DNA of 39,101 nt from Saprospiraceae bacterium (GTDB lineage Bacteria; Bacteroidota; Bacteroidia; Chitinophagales; Saprospiraceae), in contig JAJCYJ010000801.1 of NCBI GenBank assembly GCA_029262975.1, forward strand, positions 1 to 39,101, in the 5' to 3' direction. This document shows, in pieces, positions 9,414 through 18,822 of the stretch (the stretch's first letter is position 1; each line of letters begins with the position of its first letter). A program made the position numbers and the translations under genes. The notes under the pieces were generated by a model, which was not told the DNA's origin, did no database searches, and was given only the letters and a program-made list of their open reading frames with translations.

Positions 9414-9931
9414 TATAATCTATCTATCATTTTTTGCTGTTGAATAGCTATCCTTCTCGCTAATTCACGACCCAGTATTTTTCTAGCTCCACTTTCTGTC
9501 GGCTTTACAATTCGTTTTAACGTTCTACCTCCACTAAAACCAAAAGCATTATCTTTATGAGGTCTGTCGTAGACAAATTTTGCAAAAAATCCGTCATCAT
9601 TCTTTTTTCCTTTACCACGTCCTTCATTAAACCATACGGCCCCTAAAAATACATCTCTAGGGGTTCTCACCTTGTTTCTCAACCCACTCTTAAGTGAGTT
9701 TCTTAATTGTCCGACAGACACATTCCTTGATCCTGTTTTAAAACCAATTGTATCACCTAAATTTGTTTTTGGAATCTTTGGTTTCATTCCTTTTCTCACG
9801 CTAGCAGAAGCTTTTCTAATTGATCCATTAACTATTTTACTAGCAGTAGACTGATGTGTAATAGCCATTCTGGACAAGGCTCTATCTAACCTAGCACCTC
9901 CAACTAATCTTATATTTATACCATCTGCCAT
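9413..9931 (-). CDS. HK97 gp10-like tail/neck protein
   Basis: Basic protein starting MADGINIRLVGGARLDRALSRM; gene order. Confidence 0.75.
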   Translation of the reverse strand: MADGINIRLVGGARLDRALSRMAITHQSTASKIVNGSIRKASASVRKGMKPKIPKTNLGDTIGFKTGSRNVSVGQLRNSLKSGLRNKVRTPRDVFLGAVWFNEGRGKGKKNDDGFFAKFVYDRPHKDNAFGFSGGRTLKRIVKPTESGARKILGRELARRIAIQQQKMIDRL

Positions 9932-10251
9932 TATGTCTGTGTTAATAAACTTGTAAAAATAATCAAGCCATCTTCTCTACCTAATTCTTTTATGTCCTCA
10001 ATCTTATAGTGACCGCCATTCCAAACTATTCTCATTTCATTTGTTATTGTAGAATGATATCGCGTTTTAAATTTTATCATTCTTTCAGTTGAACGGTTAT
10101 TGTCATCTGTTTTTTCTTTTCCTGTTTCGTGCATTTTTTGAGCCCACATAGACAAAAAATTACCCCAAGTAATATTCTCAAATCCGTCAGTCTGCCTAAC
10201 TATCGATTTTGATTCTATTATTATCCTTCTATCTAAATCTCCTGACTTCAT
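9931..10251 (-). CDS. head-tail adaptor (SPP1 gp16-like head closure)
   Basis: MKSGDLDRRIIIESKSIVRQTDGFENITWGNFLSMWAQKM typical of phage_H_T_join family. Confidence 0.85.
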   Translation of the reverse strand: MKSGDLDRRIIIESKSIVRQTDGFENITWGNFLSMWAQKMHETGKEKTDDNNRSTERMIKFKTRYHSTITNEMRIVWNGGHYKIEDIKELGREDGLIIFTSLLTQT

Positions 10252-10931
10252 AAATCTAATATAGCATCTATTTGTTTAGTCCCCAATCCTTCCATAGCTG
10301 TTTCAAAAGGTATAATTTCTCCAGGTAACTCTTTATAATTCCAAATGTTAATATCACTTTTTATGTCATATATCATATTATAATCATTCGCTATTTCAGT
10401 ATGTGAATGTCTTGAAAATTTTCTCATACTATTAGCATCAAACCCACATTCAATATTATTATCATACATTTCTCCTCTTTCTAAGAGTTCTTCTATTAAG
10501 TCCCTCCTTATACACCTTCCTGCCCCTATCAAGACTTTATAATCAAACGTTTTAGCTACCTTCTCTTCACTATCTATAAATGTTAACCTAGTGCATCCAA
10601 ACATCTTTAGGTTGTCATCAAAATAAGGTTCATAAAGCTTAAATAAGCTGCTAGTAATTATATCATCACTACCTAAATTCATTAAATAGTCAAACTTATA
10701 CTTCATAGCTTCCCGAACCCCTATGTTCATTTTAGTGCCTAAACACTCATTCGGTGCAGACACATATTTGAAACCATACGTAAAGGCTGCTATCTTAGCC
10801 CAACTTTCGCTAACTATGCAAAGAACGTTTAAATCAATTTCTTTTTTTAACTCTCTCAAATTTTCTAAACAAATTTGAGTAATTTTTTCTCTTTTCCAAA
10901 TTGGTAATAATATTAATATTTTTTTATCCAA
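10248..10931 (-). CDS. glycosyltransferase (GT-A/GT2-like)
   Basis: ILILLPIWKREKITQICLENLRELKK...MNLGSDDIITSSLF; probable TTG start at 10931 (TTGGATAA overlaps upstream stop); track start 11009 overlaps the connector gene. Confidence 0.75.
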   Translation of the reverse strand: MDKKILILLPIWKREKITQICLENLRELKKEIDLNVLCIVSESWAKIAAFTYGFKYVSAPNECLGTKMNIGVREAMKYKFDYLMNLGSDDIITSSLFKLYEPYFDDNLKMFGCTRLTFIDSEEKVAKTFDYKVLIGAGRCIRRDLIEELLERGEMYDNNIECGFDANSMRKFSRHSHTEIANDYNMIYDIKSDINIWNYKELPGEIIPFETAMEGLGTKQIDAILDL

Positions 10932-11511
10932 AATGTTTAACTCTAAAATCTGCCAATATATCTCTAACATTTTTAGGCATTGGTATTGGCTGTATAAAGC
11001 CAGCACCAATATTTATAGAATCTCTATTTTCATATAAATGAGTAACCATTAACTTGATTGCTCTTTTGATTTGAACAGGGACAGCACTTGCCGCACCATA
11101 TCCACAAACATAAATAATCTCAATGGGGTTAATTGTTAAGCTAGATATGCTAGGGAATCCAGCACTAACACCCTCGAAAATTGACCCAGTATCACTTAAT
11201 AAGTCAACTTGATAATTTGCAGTAGGCAAAGTCTGCTGTACTTCTGCTGTGTCAACATATTTAACGCTAGTTACACTGATGACTGGCGAAACTGCTAAGT
11301 CAATGTAAGCCCCAAATCTGCTTTCATTCTGTCGCCAAGTTTGAGTTATAAACACCCTATTACAATAACCCTCGCATATACTTCTTGCCTCTTTTATCAA
11401 TTCAGTAATAAAAGTGTCGTCAAAAGTTTCTGACTCCGCTCTTAATTGTGACCTAGCTTCAGCTAATGTGATTGGCTCAGTAACAGGTTGAGATGTTATT
11501 TGGTGGCTCAT
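10924..11511 (-). CDS. head-tail connector (HK97 gp6-like)
   Basis: PVTEPITLAEARSQLRAESETFDDTFITELIKEARSICEGYCNRVFITQTW. Confidence 0.9.
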   Translation of the reverse strand: MSHQITSQPVTEPITLAEARSQLRAESETFDDTFITELIKEARSICEGYCNRVFITQTWRQNESRFGAYIDLAVSPVISVTSVKYVDTAEVQQTLPTANYQVDLLSDTGSIFEGVSAGFPSISSLTINPIEIIYVCGYGAASAVPVQIKRAIKLMVTHLYENRDSINIGAGFIQPIPMPKNVRDILADFRVKHFG

Positions 11512-11726
11512 TTTTTGTTTTTGGCAAGTCTTTTGTTTTCTTTTTTGAGGTTAATTATCTGTTGTTTCAATTCTAAAACCTCGTCACTATCCACAAAATA
11601 ATTAGCAGTACCTTGTTTTATAAGTCTTTCTGCTTTATCTTTTGGGAACTCAACAATCTCTCCGCCTGAATATGACTCATTAACACCAGCCATCGCCTCA
11701 TTTAATTTTACTTTTACTAATTCCAT
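11508..11726 (-). CDS. hypothetical small protein (Rho-N/head fibre-like position)
   Basis: ORF between capsid and connector. Confidence 0.6.
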   Translation of the reverse strand: MELVKVKLNEAMAGVNESYSGGEIVEFPKDKAERLIKQGTANYFVDSDEVLELKQQIINLKKENKRLAKNKK

Positions 11727-11739
11727 AATTCTTTATTTA

Positions 11740-11770
11740 AAAAAAGAGTGAGCAGAACCCACTCTTTTTT
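11740..11770 (-). terminator. Rho-independent terminator downstream of capsid gene (bidirectional)
   Basis: AAAAAAGAGTG-GGTTCTGCT-CACTCTTTTTT on minus strand. Confidence 0.85.
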
Positions 11771-11791
11771 AAAGTTTAACCTAATTATCTG

Positions 11792-13051
11792 TTATGTTAC
11801 GATTTGTCTCATATACTTAATGCCTGCGCTATCCAAAATCCTAGAGTCTGTCCTCCAAAATCCTATAAATACTACTTGATCAGTTTCCATGTAAATCTGA
11901 TCTGACCGCTTAATTGCCATTCCTGAAACATCTCTAATAAGAAAGTTGTTAAAGTCCCCATATAACCAAGATCTAGTGTTATCAGCCATATCATCTAAAT
12001 CTTGATTAATTGTGTATCTGTCACCGTCAATAGTTGCTGGTGCAGAACCTACGATTCCAGCTTGCCATATTGATTGATTTGCAGTTGTCATAGATAGTTT
12101 TTTAATAACATTTAGAGAATTATCATTCATCATCCAAGTTGCATTTAGTCTGTATGCTGGATCAACAGAACTTTTAAGATCAAGTAATTCACTAAAAGTA
12201 GTAGTTGTAGATGCAGCACTTAATTTACCTTGTGTTGCTCCATTAATTACTCCTTGTGGTTGTGAACTACCTGTTCCAAACCCTCCTGTACCTGTGTAAT
12301 ACTCATTTGTCCCTCTAGCAATTCTAGTTGTTAATTGTTTTGTAACAAATGATTCAACATCAAAGGCAGAATCCTGAATTAACTCATTAGGAACTCTAAT
12401 AGCATTAGAACTAAATTTGTAAGCATTTAATTGAGTAGTACCGAAAACTAAGTCTTGTTCACTCGCCTTAGTATTGATTGCTATTAAAACAGCTTTATTA
12501 GTTGTATCATCATTTGTAGGGAAGTCAATGTTATTTCCACTTGCAGTAGGTAAGATTTGGGAAACTGCTCTCATTCCACCAAAGGAAACTAACGATTCAA
12601 TTATCGTGTCACTTAAGTCTGTAGGAATTAAATAACCACCACCAGTAGTTGTTACTGTTTGTGCTCTTGCAGCATTAACTAACAGGTTTTTTTCATTATC
12701 TGTTATTCCTCCATTCCCAACTCTTAAATAATTACCGTAAGCAGCTCTATAATCTTTCTTTGCATCGTCAATTTGTTCAACATCTACATTTACTTTAGCA
12801 GCAAGTTCTTCTACGTTTTCTAAGTCTTTTACTTCTTTAGCGTTTAATGCGTCTAAACGAGTAATATTGCCTTCTAATTTAGTGTCTCTGGCATTTAATT
12901 CGTCAAATTTTGCTTCATCATCTCTTGACCAACCACCCTCAGTTTCTTGCGCTCTTTTTGCAATAGCTTGCATTTCATCATTGATTTGACCTCTTTCGTC
13001 AATCAACTTTTTAGTATCGTGTTTCATTTTATTTGTTTTAGTGTGAGACAT
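11792..13051 (-). CDS. HK97-fold major capsid protein
   Basis: N-terminal coiled-coil delta domain then GGGYLIPTDLSDTIIESLVSFGGMRAVSQILPTASGN and WMMNDNSLNVIKKL. Confidence 0.95.
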   Translation of the reverse strand: MSHTKTNKMKHDTKKLIDERGQINDEMQAIAKRAQETEGGWSRDDEAKFDELNARDTKLEGNITRLDALNAKEVKDLENVEELAAKVNVDVEQIDDAKKDYRAAYGNYLRVGNGGITDNEKNLLVNAARAQTVTTTGGGYLIPTDLSDTIIESLVSFGGMRAVSQILPTASGNNIDFPTNDDTTNKAVLIAINTKASEQDLVFGTTQLNAYKFSSNAIRVPNELIQDSAFDVESFVTKQLTTRIARGTNEYYTGTGGFGTGSSQPQGVINGATQGKLSAASTTTTFSELLDLKSSVDPAYRLNATWMMNDNSLNVIKKLSMTTANQSIWQAGIVGSAPATIDGDRYTINQDLDDMADNTRSWLYGDFNNFLIRDVSGMAIKRSDQIYMETDQVVFIGFWRTDSRILDSAGIKYMRQIVT

Positions 13052-13078
13052 CTTCGTCCCATTAATAATAATTTAGTA

Positions 13079-13744
13079 CTAGGCTTCTTTTCCTAGTGAT
13101 TTAACTTGTTTACTCAATGATTTTCCTTTCAAAAGTAATATTTTTTCTCGAACATTACAAACTATTCCTTTATTATCAATTAATTGTTCTTCAATTAGTT
13201 GACTATCATCATCTAAAGTTCTAAATGAATCCTCTACTTCTATCTCATTTTCACACACTTTAGAACGTCCTATTCCGATTGTTTGATCTGCTGGTACGCC
13301 TACTATGCTAATTTCAAACGGTTGCCAGTCTGTACTTCTGTATACTGGGTTTTCTTCCGAGCTTGATTTTTCTAAAACTAAATTATTAACTCGATATCCG
13401 AAGGAGACATTCCGTCTGATTCCGTCTGTAATATCTTGGAACACTTCTGATCCTCTACCGTTTTTAGAAAATCTTAATCTAGCTAGCCCCCTTTTTTCTT
13501 TGATATTTGCCGTTTCAACTACCCCTACTTGATCTCCTTGATGATCCACTAAAACTGCTGCTCCATCATTTAATCTAGACAGATTAACGCTAGACTTTTT
13601 ATGGTCTAATATCTCTCCTCCAAACCATCTTTCAACTGGTTCTTCTGAGCTGAATGATAAATCTACGGTTCTGTTTTCTTCATTAATATCTCCGCTCTTT
13701 ACGCTTAATGTTCTATATTGATCTTGTAATTTTATTTTTTTCAT
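13079..13744 (-). CDS. prohead protease (S78 family)
   Basis: VLVDHQGDQVGVVE, DGIRRNVSFGYRV, PFEISIVGVPADQTIGIGR. Confidence 0.93.
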   Translation of the reverse strand: MKKIKLQDQYRTLSVKSGDINEENRTVDLSFSSEEPVERWFGGEILDHKKSSVNLSRLNDGAAVLVDHQGDQVGVVETANIKEKRGLARLRFSKNGRGSEVFQDITDGIRRNVSFGYRVNNLVLEKSSSEENPVYRSTDWQPFEISIVGVPADQTIGIGRSKVCENEIEVEDSFRTLDDDSQLIEEQLIDNKGIVCNVREKILLLKGKSLSKQVKSLGKEA

Positions 13745-13749
13745 AATTT

Positions 13750-15030
13750 CTAAGTTAATTGCTCTGTTTCTTCAGTTTCTTCTTCCTCTACTTCTTCTTT
13801 TTCTGGCTGATTAGTTCCTTCTTCGTTTACTGGCGCTGAATTTAATTGTACAAATTTACTATCTCCACCATCATAAGGATTCATTTCCTCTAAAGCTCTT
13901 ATTTCGTTTGGGGAAATTCCCCCAACAGCAAACAGATTTTTATAAGCCTCCGTACGTGTTTTAATATCACCTCTTAATAATCCCTCTAAATTAAACTTAC
14001 TTTTTAATGTTTGTTTTTCCTGCTCCCTATATAGCTTTCTATTTATTTCTTCTTCGATGCTTATTACGAATGGTAAGACAGATTGTTTTACGAAGTTTAA
14101 ATCCTGCTGCGTTAAATTTGAGAATGTAGCGTGTGTTAAATCTCCTATCTTATCTGGAGGTAGAGTAAACCATCTTGCAATATCTTCTATAGAGAATCGT
14201 CTTGTTTCTAAAAATTGGCTAGCATCAGGAGGTATGGTTATTTGTTGGTACTTCATACCTTCTTCTAGGATTGATGTTTTATTTGACTTATTTACACCCT
14301 TATGTTTCTTGTCCCAAGAATCAGATATATTGTCTTGAGCTTTCTGAGTTAAAGAACCTGGATGCGTTAGAACTCCACTTGAACTCGCAGAGTTGGCATA
14401 AAATGAATTACCAAAATCTTCTGTTGCTTGTCCTAGCCCTAGATTATCTCTAGCATAATCTATAACACTTTTACCCATTATATTATCACCCTTACCCCTA
14501 AAATGTAACATTTGTGTTTGATCTGCAACTATTTTTGTGCCGTCTTCTAAAGAAATGTGATAAACTAAGACACCGTTAACTATCTCAATCTTTTCAACGC
14601 TATTAGGGTGTATTGGCATTATGGCGATAGGTCTAAAACTACCCCCTTTTTCAAACTCAATTAAATTAAATGAATTTCCCCACAATAGTATTTGAGGTAT
14701 AATAATTTGAATCCAAGTAGAATGCGTCATTAATGCGTTTGGTTCTCGCATCAACTGTGCTACAGGGTGTGAATTTTCTCTTATCTTTAAAGTGTCTGTA
14801 GTTCTTAATGTGGGAATAGGCAAGCTTAAAACAGCATTGGTATAAACACTAACAGCAGAATAGACTCCAGACAAATTCATTGCATTATCTGATGTAATTC
14901 TTATTCCTGATTTTGATTTTGTGCCAATTGAAAAAACATCCCAATTACCCTTTAAGAAATTATCAGATGAGCCACTGTGATTCCGTGTATCTTCTCTAAG
15001 TATATGAAATCGCGTAAAGGGTATTCTCAT
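13750..15030 (-). CDS. portal protein (HK97 family)
   Basis: SGVYSAVSVYTNAVLSLPIP...WGNSFNLIEFEKGG...MLHFRGKGDNIMGKSVIDYARDNLGLG; RFSIEDIARWFTLPPDKIGD. Confidence 0.95.
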   Translation of the reverse strand: MRIPFTRFHILREDTRNHSGSSDNFLKGNWDVFSIGTKSKSGIRITSDNAMNLSGVYSAVSVYTNAVLSLPIPTLRTTDTLKIRENSHPVAQLMREPNALMTHSTWIQIIIPQILLWGNSFNLIEFEKGGSFRPIAIMPIHPNSVEKIEIVNGVLVYHISLEDGTKIVADQTQMLHFRGKGDNIMGKSVIDYARDNLGLGQATEDFGNSFYANSASSSGVLTHPGSLTQKAQDNISDSWDKKHKGVNKSNKTSILEEGMKYQQITIPPDASQFLETRRFSIEDIARWFTLPPDKIGDLTHATFSNLTQQDLNFVKQSVLPFVISIEEEINRKLYREQEKQTLKSKFNLEGLLRGDIKTRTEAYKNLFAVGGISPNEIRALEEMNPYDGGDSKFVQLNSAPVNEEGTNQPEKEEVEEEETEETEQLT

Positions 15031-15077
15031 TTCTGTGCTATATATAAGTGATATAGTTAAGTCACAAATATAATAAA

Positions 15078-15755
15078 TTATTTCATACCAAAATAATCAT
15101 TAACTACTTTAGTTTCATAGTCGCAGTTTTGATGCTTATCGTGCCATATCGTGCTGTCCATTGGTTGGTATTTAATATAATCTTTTAGATGTGGTAAAAC
15201 TGTTATTGGTAATCCTTGCCTATCTACTTCTATTCCAACCCAAATATCCGCCATATTTGACTTTTTAAATATGTCGAATTTAGGACTAAAGTGTTTAGTG
15301 TGAAATCCCATTACTCCCGTACCTCCAAATTGAACGGTATCAATTTCTTTTACCTCATCTAGGCATCTATGCCTTTTCGTTGCTGAATGGTAATAATTAG
15401 ATATAGGGAAAGCGTTAAATGACCTACTATGATGCGTTACTATTCCATATTTATCTATTGCTTTAATCATATCTTTTACGTATGTTTTTGGGTAAATAAG
15501 GTCATCGTCTCCAGTTAGATAATATCCGTCTACTATAGCCACGAAAGCAAACTTATAAGCATCTCCTAATGTGTTATCTTTTTTCCAAAATGAGACAGAG
15601 GGGTATAGTTTTTTTAAATCTATTGTATCATTAAAACTGTAGCAATTTAGGGCTACATTAACCTTGTCAACTTGATTTATTATTGAAGCAACAGTTTTTA
15701 TTAGTTCATTTTTACGGCTTGGAATTGAAGCAATATTGAAGGTTATCTTATCCAT
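15078..15755 (-). CDS. glycosyltransferase (GT-A fold, DDD motif)
   Basis: NIASIPSRKNELIKTVASIINQVDKVNVALN...YYLTGDDDLIYPKTYV. Confidence 0.8.
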   Translation of the reverse strand: MDKITFNIASIPSRKNELIKTVASIINQVDKVNVALNCYSFNDTIDLKKLYPSVSFWKKDNTLGDAYKFAFVAIVDGYYLTGDDDLIYPKTYVKDMIKAIDKYGIVTHHSRSFNAFPISNYYHSATKRHRCLDEVKEIDTVQFGGTGVMGFHTKHFSPKFDIFKKSNMADIWVGIEVDRQGLPITVLPHLKDYIKYQPMDSTIWHDKHQNCDYETKVVNDYFGMK

Positions 15756-16365
15756 TAATTAAATAAGTTTTACGATTATTATTTCCAGTTGAATCATCTT
15801 TAGAATTATCTATTATTAATTTGATATTACAATCCTTAAAAAATTCTAGTTGTGGTTTACCTTCTTTATCGTTATTTGTTTCTAGTATTAATATAGCTCC
15901 AGTATCTAAAGACTTTTGATAAATCTCTTTCCAATTCTTAACCCAACTTCCAATACTAAGAATAAAGATAATGTCAGGATTAGACTTAAAATAACTATCC
16001 AAATCATTGTCTTTGTCAAAATCTGCTTGATATAAATGAACATTTCTTTCTAATATTTTAGTTATATTATTTCCAGCATTTATGGAATTAATATCATAAT
16101 CTAATCCTAATCCAATTTTAATCTCAGGTAAATGGTGTAACATTGCACCCACGTTGCAACCTAAATCTAACACTCTTTTATCTTTAAAATCTACGTACTT
16201 TCTCATTTCATCCAATCTCATTTTTGGATTTCTCTGGCCTTGAATATGTACATTTCCTATATCATAGGAATGATAGCCATAAGTGGTCCTGTTATTCCAT
16301 CCGTTATAATGTACTTCTCCTACTGTTTTTTTAAGTTGCTCTTTAATTAATGCCGAAATACTCAT
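15748..16365 (-). CDS. SAM-dependent methyltransferase
   Basis: KRVLDLGCNVGAMLHHLPEIKIGLGLDYD motif I. Confidence 0.85.
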   Translation of the reverse strand: MSISALIKEQLKKTVGEVHYNGWNNRTTYGYHSYDIGNVHIQGQRNPKMRLDEMRKYVDFKDKRVLDLGCNVGAMLHHLPEIKIGLGLDYDINSINAGNNITKILERNVHLYQADFDKDNDLDSYFKSNPDIIFILSIGSWVKNWKEIYQKSLDTGAILILETNNDKEGKPQLEFFKDCNIKLIIDNSKDDSTGNNNRKTYLING

Positions 16366-16687
16366 CCTTTAATTTTATATTATTAAATAACATTATTGCT
16401 AATCTATGGCATCCATCCAGCACAATGTATTTTTTTAAATCGTTACTCCATTCTAATTTTATCTTATCAATCTTATTTATGTCAAATGTTCTTTGTAATT
16501 TTTTAAATTTGATATATGAATGTTCTTTTTGGTTTTTTACCAAAATTCTATAATCTTTATAATCTTTAGTTATTAGCGATTTATGTTGTACAGAATCCTC
16601 TAATTTATAAACATAATGAGGATTAGAAAAACAAATGCTATTGTCTACTTTAATTAAATGCTTTACTAAAATATCCTTATAATCCAT
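16343..16687 (-). CDS. ParB-N-like domain protein
   Basis: KYIVLDGCHRLAIMLFNN resembles ParB/Srx-like VLDGxHRL motif. Confidence 0.6.
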   Translation of the reverse strand: MDYKDILVKHLIKVDNSICFSNPHYVYKLEDSVQHKSLITKDYKDYRILVKNQKEHSYIKFKKLQRTFDINKIDKIKLEWSNDLKKYIVLDGCHRLAIMLFNNIKLKDEYFGIN

Positions 16688-17333
16688 GTGATTTTAGTAA
16701 TCCTTTTATATCGTGTGTTTTTGTATTGAAATTGCTATTTTCGTGGATTCTGTGATGCACTAGTTCTTCATTTATGTTTTCAAAAGTACAACCTTTTTTA
16801 ATAAGTTTTAACCAAAAATCGTAATCTTCTATCCCGTCTAAATCTTCATTCCATCCTCCAACATCTATAGCATCTTTCTTATTAAACATAGCAGAAGTAT
16901 TAGCGATTTGATTAATTCCGTTCTTGGAATAATCTACTATATCTTGATGCTTTAAAAATAAAGTTGGACTACCTGTTATTTCTCCTAACTCATTGACGTA
17001 AAATATCTTAGAGCCAACTACCTCAACCATTACTTTAATCTGCTCCTGTAGTTTATTAGATAGCCAAATATCATCTCCATCTTGAATGCAAATCTTGTCT
17101 CCTTTAGTTTCCTTGAGAAGCTTATTCAAAGTCTTAGCCCTACCTTTTTCCTTATACTCAAATAGATTAATTCTATCGTCATTATAAGAGCATATAATCT
17201 CTTTACTTGAATCGGTAGATGCATTTAATCCTATCAATAATTCAAAATCTTTAAAACTTTGATTTAATACAGAATCAATAGCATCTTTTAAATAATTTTC
17301 TTCATTATGTATTGCCAATAAAATACTAATCAT
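16677..17333 (-). CDS. family 2 glycosyltransferase
   Basis: MISILLAIHNEENYLKDAIDSVLNQSFKDFELLIGLNASTDSSKEI...CIQDGDDIW. Confidence 0.93.
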   Translation of the reverse strand: MISILLAIHNEENYLKDAIDSVLNQSFKDFELLIGLNASTDSSKEIICSYNDDRINLFEYKEKGRAKTLNKLLKETKGDKICIQDGDDIWLSNKLQEQIKVMVEVVGSKIFYVNELGEITGSPTLFLKHQDIVDYSKNGINQIANTSAMFNKKDAIDVGGWNEDLDGIEDYDFWLKLIKKGCTFENINEELVHHRIHENSNFNTKTHDIKGLLKSHGL

Positions 17334-17336
17334 AAT

Positions 17337-17987
17337 TTATCCTCTTATTTCCTTATGATTTTTATCTAATGCGATTAATTTTGAATTATTGTTTTGATCT
17401 TTTTCTGGCGTGCAATAATCCCTATTTAAAATCAAGCTCGGCTTAACTTCTGTTAGGTATTTATTATAGTGCGTTTCATCGTGCCATCTAGCTATTATTC
17501 CTCTATCTAAATCCTTATCGATATTATCTGCTATCTCTTGGCTCATTTTCAAAAATGACTTACTTGTACCACCCTGAAAACCTCCACAACAATAAGTCTC
17601 AATATCCTCTGAATAAGCCGTAGATTCTTTATTTAGTTCAAAGGTGTTTTTGAAATTCCTAGACCCTGAATAAGGGTGGATGCAAGCCGTTAATCCATCG
17701 CCTAATATTTCACTTCCCACATCTTTACAAAATAACATGTCTACGTCAGAATAGAAAATATAATCAAAGGTTTTTAATATGTCTTTTTGCTTATTAAATT
17801 GGTGATACCTCATTAATGTTGGGTATGGAAATGGTTTATGTTTCATATAAAAAGTACAATCCTTGTCTCCAAAAGTAAATATGGTTATTTTATGACTTTT
17901 TAAAAAGAATTTAACAATAGAATCTATTAATGGTTTTAAAAACACATTATATTTTCCTGTTGCTATGACAGCCATCGCTATATTCAT
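17337..17987 (-). CDS. family 6 glycosyltransferase (ABO histo-blood-group transferase family)
   Basis: FDYIFYSDVDMLFCKDVGSEIL...IHPYSGSRNFKNTFELNKESTAYSEDIETYCCGGFQGGT...WHDETHYNKYLTEVKPSLILNRDY...KNHKEIRG, matching the ABO pattern (CLDVDMEF..GGFFGGS..WHDESHLNKYL..KNHQAVRN). Confidence 0.9.
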   Translation of the reverse strand: MNIAMAVIATGKYNVFLKPLIDSIVKFFLKSHKITIFTFGDKDCTFYMKHKPFPYPTLMRYHQFNKQKDILKTFDYIFYSDVDMLFCKDVGSEILGDGLTACIHPYSGSRNFKNTFELNKESTAYSEDIETYCCGGFQGGTSKSFLKMSQEIADNIDKDLDRGIIARWHDETHYNKYLTEVKPSLILNRDYCTPEKDQNNNSKLIALDKNHKEIRG

Positions 17988-18187
17988 TTTATTAATCTTG
18001 TTATTGCTCTATGAGGTGATTGCCATTGTCTATTGTCGTTATGACATTTACCAAAATATTTAACAATCTCAGAAGTAAATTCATCTCCCTTATAATGCAC
18101 CACCTTTTCAATAGTCATTATTTTTAAACCAATATCTGTCTTAAATTCAATCTTATCACCTACCTCGTACTTCATAATACGATCCAT
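17984..18187 (-). CDS. small beta-rich hypothetical protein
   Basis: ORF coupled on both sides (overlaps GT11 and GT6 genes). Confidence 0.6.
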   Translation of the reverse strand: MDRIMKYEVGDKIEFKTDIGLKIMTIEKVVHYKGDEFTSEIVKYFGKCHNDNRQWQSPHRAITRLIK

Positions 18188-18822
18188 TCAGCACAATACA
18201 AATCGCTAACATTAACATCCGATTTGCTTCCTGCAAACCATAATTTAGGGGCTATCACAACTTTGTTAGGGTTTTGATTCAGCCAAGCAGCCCACCAACT
18301 GAATGAACTATTACTTATAATATTATGCTCACATCTGCTCATTAATTCCATATCTTCCAGTTCATTTCCCTCTGCTATTTCAAAGGGGAAATGCTCTCCA
18401 CACCAAGTTCTGTCATCTGTAAATATTAAAAAATCTCTGTCTTTATATCCTACGTTTTTGAATCTTTGTATTGCTTCATTTAAATACTCTAAAGTTACTA
18501 CTGGATGACATTCTATATTAACATAATCACCTCGTCTTACATGTATAGACACTTTATCGATTGGCTCTGAGTTGAAGTTAAAATACTCCAATATCTCTCC
18601 TCTACAGTGGCTAAAATATTTTTCTGATTGAAAATATCCACTTAAGCAAATGTTGTCAAAATAGGGGACCTCTTTGTATTCAAAACAAGGCTCTTTATAT
18701 ATTGGATAATTCAAGTCTTGCTTAAAATTATAATCCATTCCATTCTTAATTGCGTAACCAATCACAGTTGCTTTTTGAAACATGTTATTTCCGAGCCTCC
18801 CTACAAATTTAATGCTTACCAT
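18172..18822 (-). CDS. family 11 glycosyltransferase (alpha-1,2-fucosyltransferase)
   Basis: GRLGNNMFQKA, LSGYFQSEKYF, VSIHVRRGDYV, DMELMSRCEHNIISNSSFSWWAAWLN motifs. Confidence 0.95.
   Translation of the reverse strand: MVSIKFVGRLGNNMFQKATVIGYAIKNGMDYNFKQDLNYPIYKEPCFEYKEVPYFDNICLSGYFQSEKYFSHCRGEILEYFNFNSEPIDKVSIHVRRGDYVNIECHPVVTLEYLNEAIQRFKNVGYKDRDFLIFTDDRTWCGEHFPFEIAEGNELEDMELMSRCEHNIISNSSFSWWAAWLNQNPNKVVIAPKLWFAGSKSDVNVSDLYCAEWIVL

Noticed and set aside
10932-11009. N-terminal extension of the embedded glycosyltransferase ORF in the track
   Set aside because: It overlaps the conserved end of the connector gene; TTG start at 10931 fits better.
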